Source: Daejeonella sp. JGW-45 (lineage in GTDB: Bacteria > Bacteroidota > Bacteroidia > Sphingobacteriales > Sphingobacteriaceae). Taken from it: a stretch of 64,000 bases of DNA. The DNA is taken from the NCBI RefSeq assembly GCF_029360805.1, contig NZ_JARKNC010000002.1:165978-229977 (forward strand). The letters run 5' to 3'. Shown piece by piece: positions 28,680 to 36,849 of the stretch; position 1 is the stretch's first letter, and each line of letters starts with the position of its first letter. The position numbers and the translations under genes were made by a program. A model generated the notes under the pieces. That model ran no database searches, was not told where the DNA came from, and was given only the letters and a program-made list of their open reading frames with translations.

Positions 28680-28883
28680 GTTGTTTGACTTGGGAACGAT
28701 CTTTTGGATATCGTTTATCAAACTTATGGCTTCAATGGAATGAAAGAATACGGGAAACCGGAATACGTTAGGATGAACCCAACGCTTATTTGTTTTCGGC
28801 CTTACAGACTTTTATATGTAATGAAAGGTCAAATTGGTGATCTTACTAGTGCTAAAATTAAACAGGATTTTAAAACAAGATGT

Positions 28884-28891
28884 TATTTTTG
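28884..28891 (+). promoter_or_regulatory. Candidate -7 promoter box of the zeta toxin operon
   Basis: TATTTTTG fits the Bacteroidota -7 consensus TAnnTTTG and lies 14 bp before the antitoxin ATG. A clear -33 TTTG is not visible. Confidence 0.4.
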
Positions 28892-28905
28892 TATCTTTAA
28901 TTATT

Positions 28906-29121
28906 ATGGCAAGTAAATCAACAGATAGATCAAGAACAAGCGATGGATTTGCTTATCTTACTAAGCGTATTGTTGTAAGCAAAGCAAAGAGCGCTGGTAA
29001 AGCTGCCGCTAAGAATGCAATGAAACTGATGGGCTACGTAGTGACTGTTAAAGGTGGCTGGGTAGTGAAGGAATATCAGGATGGAAACTTCGAGCAAATC
29101 GAGAAGCTTCAAGAGGCTTAA
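28906..29121 (+). CDS. Small basic protein, likely antitoxin of the zeta-type toxin
   Basis: 71 residues (MASKSTDRSRTSDGFAYLTK...), from the ATG at 28906. Lys/Ala-rich helix (KAKSAGKAAAKNAMKLMGYVV), then a short strand-rich tail (VTVKGGWVVKEYQDG). It ends 5 bp before the zeta-toxin frame, so it is in the antitoxin position of a two-gene operon. No family name recognised. Confidence 0.7.
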   Translation: MASKSTDRSRTSDGFAYLTKRIVVSKAKSAGKAAAKNAMKLMGYVVTVKGGWVVKEYQDGNFEQIEKLQEA

Positions 29122-29126
29122 TTCTA

Positions 29127-29906
29127 TTGTTGGAGCAGATCTCACCACAACTTCGTCTTCGGGTTTTTGCTGGTCCAAATGGTTCAGGTAAAAGTACCGT
29201 TATAAAAAGCATTCGTGAAACGGAAATAAATGAGAATGTCAAACTTGACCTGGGGGTATACATTAATGCCGACGATATAGCTCAAAATTTAAAAGCCGGT
29301 GAATTCTCCTTTCAATCATACGAGGTAAATTGTACGTTAGCGGATCTTGCTAACTTTGGTAAAATCTCCGGACTCTTATCCAAGGACTTCTCTGTCCAAC
29401 AATTTAGTAACTCAATTAAAATTTCTGGATATAAGCTTTCTTTGATCAAAGCAGAAAGTTTAGATCGCGTGGCGCAAATTATTGCAAGGTTCCTCAGACA
29501 TGCATTTATAGTAGCGAAGAGAAGGTTTTCGTTTGAAACGGTGTTTTCGCACGAGTCCAACCTGGATGACATGCGCTTAGCGGCTGAAGCAGGCTACAAG
29601 GTTTATCTTTATTTCGTTGGAACGGAATCTCCTGAAATTAATAAGTTCCGCGTAACGCTAAGAGTTAGAGAAGGTGGGCATCATGTTCCGGCCGATCGAA
29701 TTGAAAAGCGATATGTTCGTTCGATGGAACTGCTTAAAAAAGCCGCAGAAATCGCTTACCAGGCATATTTCTTTGATAACTCCGTTAATAATGAACCTTA
29801 CCGGCTTGTCGGTCATTTCAAAGTGGTCGCAGGCGAGAAGGAATGGGATGATATTCCCGAGGATCAGGTGTCCATATGGCTTAAGAAATACTATCCCAGA
29901 TCATAA
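29127..29906 (+). CDS. Zeta toxin-like P-loop kinase
   Basis: 259 residues. Walker A is GPNGSGKST (residues 16-24). Further support comes from YINADDIA after the second strand, RFSFETVFSH (substrate-binding strand, typical of zeta/predicted ABC-type ATPase proteins), LYFVGTESPEIN and RVREGGHHVPADRIEKRYVRS. Zeta toxins phosphorylate UDP-GlcNAc; whether this relative does is unknown. The start is a TTG at 29127, 5 bp after the small upstream gene. It lies on the opposite strand to flanking Fic remnants. Confidence 0.88.
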   Translation: MLEQISPQLRLRVFAGPNGSGKSTVIKSIRETEINENVKLDLGVYINADDIAQNLKAGEFSFQSYEVNCTLADLANFGKISGLLSKDFSVQQFSNSIKISGYKLSLIKAESLDRVAQIIARFLRHAFIVAKRRFSFETVFSHESNLDDMRLAAEAGYKVYLYFVGTESPEINKFRVTLRVREGGHHVPADRIEKRYVRSMELLKKAAEIAYQAYFFDNSVNNEPYRLVGHFKVVAGEKEWDDIPEDQVSIWLKKYYPRS

Positions 29907-29976
29907 ATTAGTAGCCAAGAGGATTGAGGAGGACTGTTTATTTTTGATATCTTGAGGATTTTCAATTTGGCGACGT

Positions 29977-30469
29977 TCAAATGCTTTTGGGCATCAGTAT
30001 CATTTTCCTAAGATCAGGAAAATGATAGGCAACGGTCTCACCCGCGTTTTTACGTGCCCTTCTGAACGTTGGTCGTGGTGTTGGTTCAGGCCCTATTTCC
30101 CTCTGCCAGCCAAACAGGCGATCTGCGGTTAAATCATCCGTATATTTTTGGGTAGCATCCAGCATCATTTCCACAACGCCTTTTACATTGCGATCTGACG
30201 ATACCGACCCGACAAATTCTATACCTAACCTGCGTGCTATTGATGAGCGGACCTGATCCGTATTTAGTTTTTCGCCTTCTATCTCACTTGATTTGGTTAC
30301 ATCCCAGGGTCAGCGTATCCAATACTGCCGTTTCATTTATCTTAAATCCCGCCGAACCCATCAGACCTAGTATTCTTCCCTGCCGATGACGCACTTCACC
30401 GAGCCGGGTTAATAGCGCTTCTGCGTCCCAGGTAAAATTTGGCCAATTATTCGACTGATAGATATACCT
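29977..30469 (-). pseudogene. Fic (DUF4172-type) N-terminal remnant
   Basis: Reading the minus strand from 30469: RYIYQSNNWPNFTWDAEALL, LGEVRHRQGRILGLMG and AVLDTLTL. After an extra G in a GGG run (about 30303-30305) the frame shifts to DVTKSSEIEGEKLNTDQVRSSIARR, followed by EMMLDATQKYTDDLTADRLFGWQ. These are the DUF4172 and inhibitory (S/T)xxxE(G/N) (SSEIEGE) parts of a Fic AMP-transferase. Homology ends after GWQ (about 30110); the HPFxxGNG core is missing. The usual start Met is also lost. Confidence 0.85.
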
Positions 30470-30470
30470 A

Positions 30471-30541
30471 TTCTCCGCAATTATGCGGTTAATTTACGGT
30501 TTATTCTCCGCAAAGTGAATAAAAGTCCGCAAATTTGCGGA
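30471..30541. promoter_or_regulatory. Palindrome cluster upstream of the Fic remnant
   Basis: TCCGCAAATTTGCGGA (30526-30541) is a perfect 16-bp palindrome and CCGCAATTATGCGG (30475-30488) a near one. TTCTCCGCAA occurs at 30471-30480 and 30504-30513. It looks like a repressor operator that has outlived the gene it served. Confidence 0.6.
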
Positions 30542-30642
30542 TTAATTATTATCGGTGCCGTATTCCCGAATAGAATGAACCAATCATTGTGGCACAATAC
30601 AAGTTCACATAAAACGGCTGATCCAAATGATCTTCTTTAGTT

Positions 30643-31452
30643 CTATTTCAAAAACGCCACATTCGTTACTTTGTAGTTTAGGGCAGCTGTAGTACCAACA
30701 GTGACATCTATAGTAACGCCAGTAATTTTCGCAGCCAGGGGCGAAGCAAGGAATACAGCGGTATTTGCAATTTCTGCCATCATCGGCATTTGCTTTAGCA
30801 TGGTGTCGTTCGCCATCTTGTCGATGAATTCCTTTACCTCCTCACCTCCTGCTTCTATAGCTTCCTTAAAAGGCCTTGAGTCCGGCGAGCCCCCCGAGCG
30901 AATATTGACAACCCTCACCCCCGACGGGCCAACTTCGGCCGCCAGGTTCCTTGAAAAGCCTTCTATTGCGTTACAGGCAGGTCCAAACCCGCCTACGTTG
31001 GCATAACCAATACCACCCGGGGTGGCGGTCAGTGATAAAATGACGCCAGATTTTTGCTCAATCATATACCTGGCCGCAGCAGTAGCAGTTAAAAACTGCG
31101 TTTTCATAGCGATGTTGATTGGCTGCTGAAACTCTTCTACGATCATCTCGATCAAAGGAATATTCTGAACGTCTTTTATCCCTATCGCATTATAGGAAAT
31201 GTCGACGCTGCCTGCTTTATTTATTACGCTTTTCAGAAACGCTTCAATAGCATCCGGATCCAACGCATCTACCGCTGCTGCCTCCGCCTTTCCGCCATTC
31301 CCTATTATTTCCTCCGCAACCTTTTGAGCAGTTTCAAACCTGTGATTTGTTACAAAAACCTTTGCACCTGCTTCCGCGAAAGCCTTTGCAAACGCACCGC
31401 CCATTGATGCGCTGGCGCCATAAATGACAGCATTCTTATCTTTTAGTATCAT
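30643..31452 (-). CDS. SDR-family protein lacking the catalytic Tyr and Lys
   Basis: 269 residues from the ATG at 31452; the frame's upstream TTG at 31470 falls inside the promoter. The NAD(P) motif is YGASASMGGAFA, and the fold is recognisable to the end (ANTAVFLASPLAAKITGVTIDV). At the YxxxK site the sequence is GGFGPACNAIEGFSRNLAAE: Phe156 and Cys160 replace Tyr and Lys, while a Ser sits at 140. It is therefore unlikely to be a normal oxidoreductase. A structural, regulatory or altered catalytic role is possible. Confidence 0.85.
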   Translation of the reverse strand: MILKDKNAVIYGASASMGGAFAKAFAEAGAKVFVTNHRFETAQKVAEEIIGNGGKAEAAAVDALDPDAIEAFLKSVINKAGSVDISYNAIGIKDVQNIPLIEMIVEEFQQPINIAMKTQFLTATAAARYMIEQKSGVILSLTATPGGIGYANVGGFGPACNAIEGFSRNLAAEVGPSGVRVVNIRSGGSPDSRPFKEAIEAGGEEVKEFIDKMANDTMLKQMPMMAEIANTAVFLASPLAAKITGVTIDVTVGTTAALNYKVTNVAFLK

Positions 31453-31467
31453 AATATCGCTTTTGTT

Positions 31468-31497
31468 CAAAAATAGTACCTATGGCAACTAAACAAG
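31468..31497 (-). promoter_or_regulatory. Promoter of the SDR gene
   Basis: On the minus strand, TATTTTTG (31475-31468) fits TAnnTTTG with a TTG about 18 bp upstream (31496-31494). It lies just before the ATG at 31452 and supports that start. Confidence 0.5.
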
Positions 31498-31788
31498 GGG
31501 GGCTTGAGCGACATTCATGAGGGCTATTGGAGACATAATTTAAATAAACTTACCCGGCTGACCGGATTGCACTTCGTCCCGCAGATGTTTAGGACGTTTA
31601 ACGAACGTTTAAAGTTAGGTTTGTCTGTGTCGGGAAGATTTGCATTTCCAAATTTACGTTCTTAAATCGTATATGAAGGCTTCACGTTTTTGGCAGGGTA
31701 GATGCGCACTTAAAAACAAAACTCTGGAAGATTATCTGAGTATTTTCGCGAATTTGGAGAATATTGATCAGAATGACAGGCTATTCCA
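31498..31788. other. Intergenic stretch with no supported gene
   Basis: Between the SDR promoter and the lipoprotein stop. A 67-codon frame at 31640-31843 overlaps the lipoprotein gene and shows no family features. Nothing else is seen. Confidence 0.4.
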
Positions 31789-32418
31789 TTACGACTCATT
31801 AGCACCACTGGTCAACCAGGTGATCTTCCCATTTTCGTCGTAAAAGATCGCAACACAGGCATCAAGAAATACGCCATGTAAAGACATGATTATATATATC
31901 CGGTTATCATCCCGCGATTTATACGATTTAGGGAACTGCTTGGCTAACATGCTGATGTGATCACCGGGCTTGTACCAATGGCGCCCCAGCCTCATTTTGA
32001 AAGCTGGATTTGTGATATTAATGTTTCTATTGTTGCCAGCCGTATCAAATTCAGCGTCCAACCCGTCCAGCTCGTAAAAGATCCTCATTTCATCCACCAT
32101 TTCTGAGAATATCCGTTTTTCTTTGGCCGGTCCAAATGCTGCCAGAAATGATTCTACGGAACCTGTAGAATACACGTTCCCATTATTATTTCCTACGGCG
32201 ATGCTGTCTGCCCTGATGTTATCAAACATATCAGTATAGGGAATCGTATCCGGTGCAGGAGGCTTCAGGGAAATCATATGCCGGGCTGGCATGCTGTCGA
32301 GGATTGCAAATTTAGCTGGCTGTTCATCTCCCCTTGTTTTTGTCTGTTTTTTTCTACCGCAGGCCAGAAGACACACCAGGAGCGGATAGCAGATCAGGAG
32401 TACCGATATTTTGGGCAT
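31789..32418 (-). CDS. Hypothetical lipoprotein
   Basis: 209 residues. The signal ends CLLAC, followed by a basic linker (GRKKQTKTRGDEQ). The body has YSTGSVESFLAAFGPAKEKRI, MRIFYELDGLDAEFD and MRLGRHWYKPGDHISMLAKQF; the pattern suggests a compact alpha/beta periplasmic or surface domain. Not recognised. No operon partner is obvious. Confidence 0.7.
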   Translation of the reverse strand: MPKISVLLICYPLLVCLLACGRKKQTKTRGDEQPAKFAILDSMPARHMISLKPPAPDTIPYTDMFDNIRADSIAVGNNNGNVYSTGSVESFLAAFGPAKEKRIFSEMVDEMRIFYELDGLDAEFDTAGNNRNINITNPAFKMRLGRHWYKPGDHISMLAKQFPKSYKSRDDNRIYIIMSLHGVFLDACVAIFYDENGKITWLTSGANES

Positions 32419-32583
32419 CGCGCAGATTTATTATTAAATATAATGTTTTATTTTTGGTATCAAGTGATGGGTAAACGGTAATCAGTGCGGGCGTACCTTG
32501 ACGTCTAAAGGCTGATGGTATCAGTGAATTCCCATGTATTCAAAAATTATTCTAAATGAAGCTATGAGAAGCTGATTGTGAGT

Positions 32584-32713
32584 TCAGCTTCCATTAATGC
32601 CTTTTTCGATCATGTCTTTTAGATCTCTTAATGCGGTATCCGGGGAGCTTTTGGTCATTCTGGCTCATTTAGTTGTTCTTACTTCGGAGGCGATATTTTC
32701 AACCACACGATGA
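32584..32713 (-). pseudogene. Fic protein C-terminal remnant (copy B)
   Basis: The minus strand reads RVVENIASEVRTTK, then a TGA where copy A has TGG (Trp), then ARMTKSSPDTALRDLKDMI and EKGINGS before a stop. It is a direct repeat of copy A, 4.4 kb away, decayed by a different mutation. The homology ends at the ATG of the PhyH-type gene. Confidence 0.75.
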
Positions 32714-33399
32714 CGCCGGAATCACAAATAATACACCATGGTTTTGCAATTCTGAATGAGTGTATCGATACAAGCAGGATTCAGAGCCTGGAGAAAGAGT
32801 TATCGGAGTTAAAGGTCTTCGAATTTAGTAGCGACGCAAGCCGTGTCAACCTGCTTAAGCATAGTAAAGCTGTTCATGAGACAGCGAACAACCCGGAATT
32901 AAACGGAATTATCACCAATATCTGTGACCGGAAAATGTTTCCCGTTAAAGCATTTGTTTTAGATAAAGCGCTGGACAACAATTGGGCTATCCCCTGGCAC
33001 CAGGATTTAAAAATTGCAGTCGAGCAACAGGTAGCTGCCGAGGGGTATACCAACTGGTCGGTCGAAGCCGGGATTACACACGTACATCCACCGGTCCATG
33101 TAATGGAACGGCTTATCACGATCCGGATCCACCTTGACTCAGCTTCGGAAAAGAACGGCGCTATCCACGTTGTCCCCGGTTCTCATAAAAAGGGTGTTAT
33201 TGATAATGATGACATTCAAAGGATCGCTAAAGGATCAGGCTGCCGTTTGTGTACCGTTGACAGCGGCGGGATAATGATCATGAAGCCCTTATTATTGCAT
33301 GATTCGCCCCCCTCTCATTCTTCTGCGCGAAGACGGATTCTTCAAATTGAATTCGGATACGAACTGGGTAATGGGGTTAGGTGGTATGATCTGTCTTAA
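32710..33399 (+). CDS. Phytanoyl-CoA dioxygenase (PhyH)-family protein
   Basis: 229 residues. The iron-binding facial triad is visible as HQD (His97, Asp99) in AIPWHQDLK and His197 in PLLLHDSPPS, with an Arg cluster (RRR, 207-209) that may hold 2-oxoglutarate. The segment IHVVPGSHKKGVI is typical of the family. It likely hydroxylates a small molecule using Fe(II) and 2-oxoglutarate; the substrate is unknown. Its ATG abuts the end of a Fic remnant, so the 5' region may have been captured by rearrangement. Confidence 0.85.
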   Translation: MTPESQIIHHGFAILNECIDTSRIQSLEKELSELKVFEFSSDASRVNLLKHSKAVHETANNPELNGIITNICDRKMFPVKAFVLDKALDNNWAIPWHQDLKIAVEQQVAAEGYTNWSVEAGITHVHPPVHVMERLITIRIHLDSASEKNGAIHVVPGSHKKGVIDNDDIQRIAKGSGCRLCTVDSGGIMIMKPLLLHDSPPSHSSARRRILQIEFGYELGNGVRWYDLS

Positions 33400-33456
33400 T
33401 AAAAACCCAGGGGTGAAAAAAGCTGCGACGTCTTCCCAATTGCCGCCGAAGGTATG

Positions 33457-34647
33457 TTACTCATTCACTAAAAACCTCACCACCCTCACCGCATTCCCCT
33501 TACTCCCTTTGTTCCTTTCTTCACTCACCCTCAGCCGCAATACATGCGATTTAGCAGGCAGCTCTGCATCAAACAGCAGGAACCAGGGTAAGTGCAGGCT
33601 GTGACTCCATTGGGTAAAAAGATCCAGTTTCTCAAAGGGCCTGCCGTCAATGGAGTATTCCAGGATCCCGGCATCCGGACCGGAATTGACATTTATTCCT
33701 ATCGCCCGGCCCTTAAACGGAAGGCTGAGCATGGCGCCGGGGGTGGTGGCTTCTAATACAGGCACGTTAATGAAACCGTCGCGGCCCTTAACACCTTCGG
33801 GCTTAAAGCTTTCTATACGCTGCCAGCCCTTCTGTAAGCGGGCGTTCTTAATATCGTAATAAGAAGCATTGGTGAAGCTGTACGGGTTAAGCGGCTTTTT
33901 AAGGGTCGTGGTTGTGGCAGCTTCGGCCGGCGGACTATCAATGGTTTTTGAGATCAGGGTTTTTATGGCCGAAAAATAAACCTCCTGTCCGAAAGGCGAA
34001 GGGTGCAGGTCTTTAAAATCATCCTTCCAGGTGAACTCCCCATTATCAATCCGGTCGTTTACCAGCCTGGCCAGGTTAATGGAAGGCAGGTCATAATAAC
34101 CGGCTACTTTTTCATGATTGATCACTTCAACGGGCACTTTCCCGCTGTGATAATCATTGATCTTATCGGGATCCACGAAAGCCATCATAATAATATTGAT
34201 CTTCGGGTTGGCGGCTTTCGCTTGCCGCACAACACCTTCCAGTCCCCTCACCTGGGTAATACTGTCGGTACCGTTGGCACGGTCGTTCACTGCAGCTTCA
34301 AAGAACAGCAGGTCTACATCAGCTAAATCAGGTACGTCGGTACTGATCCTGAATGAATGCGGTAGGCTTCCCAGCGAAGGGACAGCCGCCCTGATGAACG
34401 TAAACCGCGTCTGCGGGTATTTCTCCTCCAGGTATTTTGAAGTTTTGTTACGCCAGCCCTCCATGAACGTAATGGAACCGCCCAGGTAAGCCACCGTAAG
34501 CTCTTTGTCCTCTAAAATGGCTTTCCGGGTATTGCCTAAACCGCCCCTGATCTCCATGTACGGATCGTTGGGGAGAGTATTCTTCACGGGCTGGGCGGTA
34601 GCAGAAACTCCTATTAGAAAGGAGGCTATAAAGAGGTATAATTTCAT
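33457..34647 (-). CDS. Secreted SGNH-hydrolase esterase
   Basis: 396 residues from the ATG at 34647; the longer frame runs into repeat sequence and is not coding. A signal peptide (MKLYLFIASFLIGVSATAQ) is followed by the SGNH blocks: GGSITFMEGW (nucleophile Ser), FEAAVNDRANG (Asn) and DLHPSPFGQEVY (Asp and His). The C-terminal part of about 150 residues is beta-rich (GRAIGINVNSGPDAGILEYSIDG), likely an accessory sandwich domain. It probably removes acetyl groups from a polysaccharide. Confidence 0.85.
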   Translation of the reverse strand: MKLYLFIASFLIGVSATAQPVKNTLPNDPYMEIRGGLGNTRKAILEDKELTVAYLGGSITFMEGWRNKTSKYLEEKYPQTRFTFIRAAVPSLGSLPHSFRISTDVPDLADVDLLFFEAAVNDRANGTDSITQVRGLEGVVRQAKAANPKINIIMMAFVDPDKINDYHSGKVPVEVINHEKVAGYYDLPSINLARLVNDRIDNGEFTWKDDFKDLHPSPFGQEVYFSAIKTLISKTIDSPPAEAATTTTLKKPLNPYSFTNASYYDIKNARLQKGWQRIESFKPEGVKGRDGFINVPVLEATTPGAMLSLPFKGRAIGINVNSGPDAGILEYSIDGRPFEKLDLFTQWSHSLHLPWFLLFDAELPAKSHVLRLRVSEERNKGSKGNAVRVVRFLVNE

Positions 34648-34758
34648 GATGACAGGGTGAAAGGTTTTTTGAATAAACTTAGGGCTAAAAGCTGGAATAT
34701 GAAAGTTTCGCCAGTAGCTGATTTGGCGACACTTCAAAGTTGTTTTAAAAAGTAAATG

Positions 34759-35354
34759 AACCCGCTTGTGCCGCGGGAGGGCACTTACTTTTTGCTGTAG
34801 GTCAAAAAGTAAGCAAAAACCCCATCGCTGCGCCTGATGCTTTGGGAGTTTCTGCCAGGGCCTGGCTTGTGCATGCCGCACCAGCCGATGCGAAAAAAAA
34901 GGTGAACGGAGATGTTGTGCTTGGGCCTTAGAAACGTACCTGATGGCTAGCTGGTGTAGAGGTGCCGGCCTGCGGCCAGCGTTGGAAACGAGCATGCGAA
35001 TCAAGATCTAACGATGTAGATATCTGACTTACGGTGGGTGCGGTGGGTAGCTGACACTAATCAACCTTCTGTCACTGCAAGTTGCAGAACTCGCCCTCCT
35101 GAGATTTCGCAGGAAAGCTGCGTATTAGCCGTGCACAAACATTCATTTTTTCACTGCGGTCAGGCATCCGATAGCTATCGGATCCGGAGAAGTGTTGCAA
35201 AAGCTTTCATACTCTCACATGCAATCATACGGCTCGGATTGTACCTACAGGCTAAAACGTGGATTTACAAGAAATATCAGGAAGGCGCGGCTCTTTGCCT
35301 ACTTTCCAGCTGCAGGGAAAGTAGGTGCCCTCCCCGCCGGCACGAGGCGGAAAT
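34759..35354. repeat. Structured inverted-repeat element, copy 1
   Basis: A non-coding element of about 600 bp also found at 39891-40164 and 41184-41865. The left end (CCGCTTGTGCC GCGGGAGGGCAC) is roughly inverted at the right end (35325-35354). Internal structures are: hairpin CTTACTTTTTG (34784-34794)/CAAAAAGTAAG (34803-34813); an 18-bp palindrome ATCCGATAGCTATCGGAT (35166-35183); and hairpin CCTACTTTCC (35298-35307)/GGAAAGTAGG (35316-35325). A second end-like block (GCCGGCACGAGCGG) follows at about 35364-35378. It occupies the RidA-SGNH gap. Confidence 0.85.
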
Positions 35355-35388
35355 AGCCCTCACGCCGGCACGAGCGGACCCTCAACCC

Positions 35389-35856
35389 TTACACATACGC
35401 TATACAATCAATCTCCAAAATCGACTTCCCTGGAATCCCTCCCTTTGCCACCGCTACCGTAGACCTCGCAGGCGGGTTTTTCCCAAAACGCCCTTTATAA
35501 ATCTCGTTCATCCCCTCAAAATCCGCCAGGTCATCTAAAAACACGGTGACCTTTAAAACCTTTTCCATAGACGAGCCGGCATCAATCAGCCTTTTTTCCA
35601 TTTTCTTCAGGACAAAATCCGTGTCTTTCCTGATATCATGTACGGAAGCGGCATCGGCGCCTGTACCGGATATAAATACGAGCCGGCCCAGTTGGGTTGA
35701 ACCGGCAAATAGCGGTACATCCTGTAAATTTGTGACATCGCGGGATATTTTCTCATCCTTTTCAACTTCCGTTGCGCTTGCCAGGCTTCCTGCCGCTGCC
35801 ACCCCTGCAACTGCAGCCATAAGTCTTTTTAGTACCGATCTTCGTTTTAGTTCCAT
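35389..35856 (-). CDS. RidA/YjgF-family deaminase with export signal
   Basis: 155 residues. The N-terminus MELKRRSVLKRLMAAVAGVAAA is a signal with a KRR start, unusual for RidA, which is normally cytosolic. The RidA fold is clear: GRLVFISGTGAD, TDFVLKKMEKRLIDAGSSMEKVLKVTVFLDD and NPPARSTVAVAKGGIPGKSILEID, which includes the active-site Arg (PPARS). RidA enzymes hydrolyse reactive enamines/imines. A periplasmic version suggests a different substrate. Its 3' end touches repeat copy 1. Confidence 0.85.
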   Translation of the reverse strand: MELKRRSVLKRLMAAVAGVAAAGSLASATEVEKDEKISRDVTNLQDVPLFAGSTQLGRLVFISGTGADAASVHDIRKDTDFVLKKMEKRLIDAGSSMEKVLKVTVFLDDLADFEGMNEIYKGRFGKNPPARSTVAVAKGGIPGKSILEIDCIAYV

Positions 35857-36269
35857 GATCTTTGATAATTAGATTTGTGTATTACTAATCTAATCTTTAA
35901 AATCGTAAAGGTCAGTGTACGCTGTACGTTTTCTAAACGAGGTGCTTAGATTCCGGACTTGATCCGGAATCTCCCATTTCCCCGTATACGCCTGTCATCC
36001 CCGCGAAAGCGGGGACCTCCTGATGCATAAGGCAAAATCTCCAAAAAGCCTCCGCGCACTCCGTGTAAAACTTTGCGCCCTCTGCGTTAAAAACAGTGCC
36101 GAAGGCACTCAATAATTATACGTTTCTAAACGCCCCTCAGGCATGCCGTAAGATAAACTCTGCATCGACCTGAAGTTCGGAGTGGACAGCTTTAAGGAAG
36201 TCAATGTCCGGTCACAAATTTCATGGCCAATTTTCGTTTTTTTGAAGACAGATCGATATGTTTAACTTC
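35857..36269. other. Intergenic region with REP-like hairpins and a 22-bp tandem unit
   Basis: It contains hairpins TTCCGGA-cttga-TCCGGAA (35951-35969) and CCCCGC-GAAA-GCGGGG (35999-36014), members of a dispersed family also at 50783, 50959 and 60257. Two imperfect 22-bp units lie side by side at 36049-36070 and 36071-36092 (CTCCGCGCACTCCGTG... and CTTTGCGCCCTCTGCG...). No gene seen; plausible decayed coding sequence near 36165-36240. Confidence 0.6.
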
Positions 36270-36809
36270 TCAGAATATAAATGAGACGCCGGCATTCAGT
36301 ACCGATACACCGTAACCCAGTTCGGTATAAACACCTATACGCTCGTTAAAGAACCAACGCCCCCCCAGAAAACCAGAAAAGCCCATACCGCTTCCATAAT
36401 TGCCCGAGAGACTATTATCGTTTCCATCTGATGAATATTTGACCATGTTATAGCCCAACATAGCACCTCCATATACATCCAGATTAGGAACCGAAGCAAA
36501 ACCGTTATAGTGATAGGCTCCGCGGACACCGGCTACGACGTAGTTCCATTTGGCGGTATAGCCCAAATCGGTATACTTATAACCGGTATTTCCGAGATAC
36601 CCACCCAAACTAATAACCCCGGGACCTCCGATTTCCCATAATCCGTGATCAACAGAAGCGCTGATAGCAGGACGTGATTTGCCAAGACCACCAAGAGCGG
36701 TTCCTAAGCCTATACCAACATTGGCTGCAGTAGTTCCTTTTTGAAAAGGCTGAGCATAAGTTATTGAAGCGATAAAGATCGCCAGGAGAATAAGGATTGT
36801 TTTTTTCAT
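36270..36809 (-). CDS. Outer-membrane beta-barrel protein (OmpA/OprF-like barrel)
   Basis: 179 residues. A signal peptide (MKKTILILLAIFIASITYAQ) precedes an 8-strand-like pattern of alternating Gly/aromatic segments (VGIGLGTALGGLGKSRPAIS, YTAKWNYVVAGVRGAYHY, GGAMLGYNMVKYS, GMGFSGFLGGRWFF), ending in VLNAGVSFIF with the terminal Phe typical of barrels. It is probably a small structural or unknown-function outer-membrane protein. Confidence 0.8.
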   Translation of the reverse strand: MKKTILILLAIFIASITYAQPFQKGTTAANVGIGLGTALGGLGKSRPAISASVDHGLWEIGGPGVISLGGYLGNTGYKYTDLGYTAKWNYVVAGVRGAYHYNGFASVPNLDVYGGAMLGYNMVKYSSDGNDNSLSGNYGSGMGFSGFLGGRWFFNERIGVYTELGYGVSVLNAGVSFIF

Positions 36810-36849
36810 GGTTTGTAGATTTATTGTTTTTAGTTTAATGATTTTCCTT

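Noticed and set aside
28704-28916. 70-codon frame upstream of the antitoxin
   Set aside because: Runs across the candidate -7 promoter and past the antitoxin start in another frame; no features.
31640-31843. 67-codon frame overlapping the lipoprotein gene
   Set aside because: Overlaps a better supported gene on the other strand and has no recognisable features.
34648-35004. N-terminal extension of the SGNH esterase
   Set aside because: It would translate part of repeat copy 1; the ATG at 34647 is followed at once by a good signal peptide.
35038-35538. 166-codon frame over repeat copy 1
   Set aside because: It starts inside the structured repeat and ends antisense to the RidA gene; not coding.
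36165-36240. Possible coding trace (DIDFLKAV-like) on the minus strand
   Set aside because: Too short to call a remnant on its own; mentioned only as similar to the one at 38709-38865.
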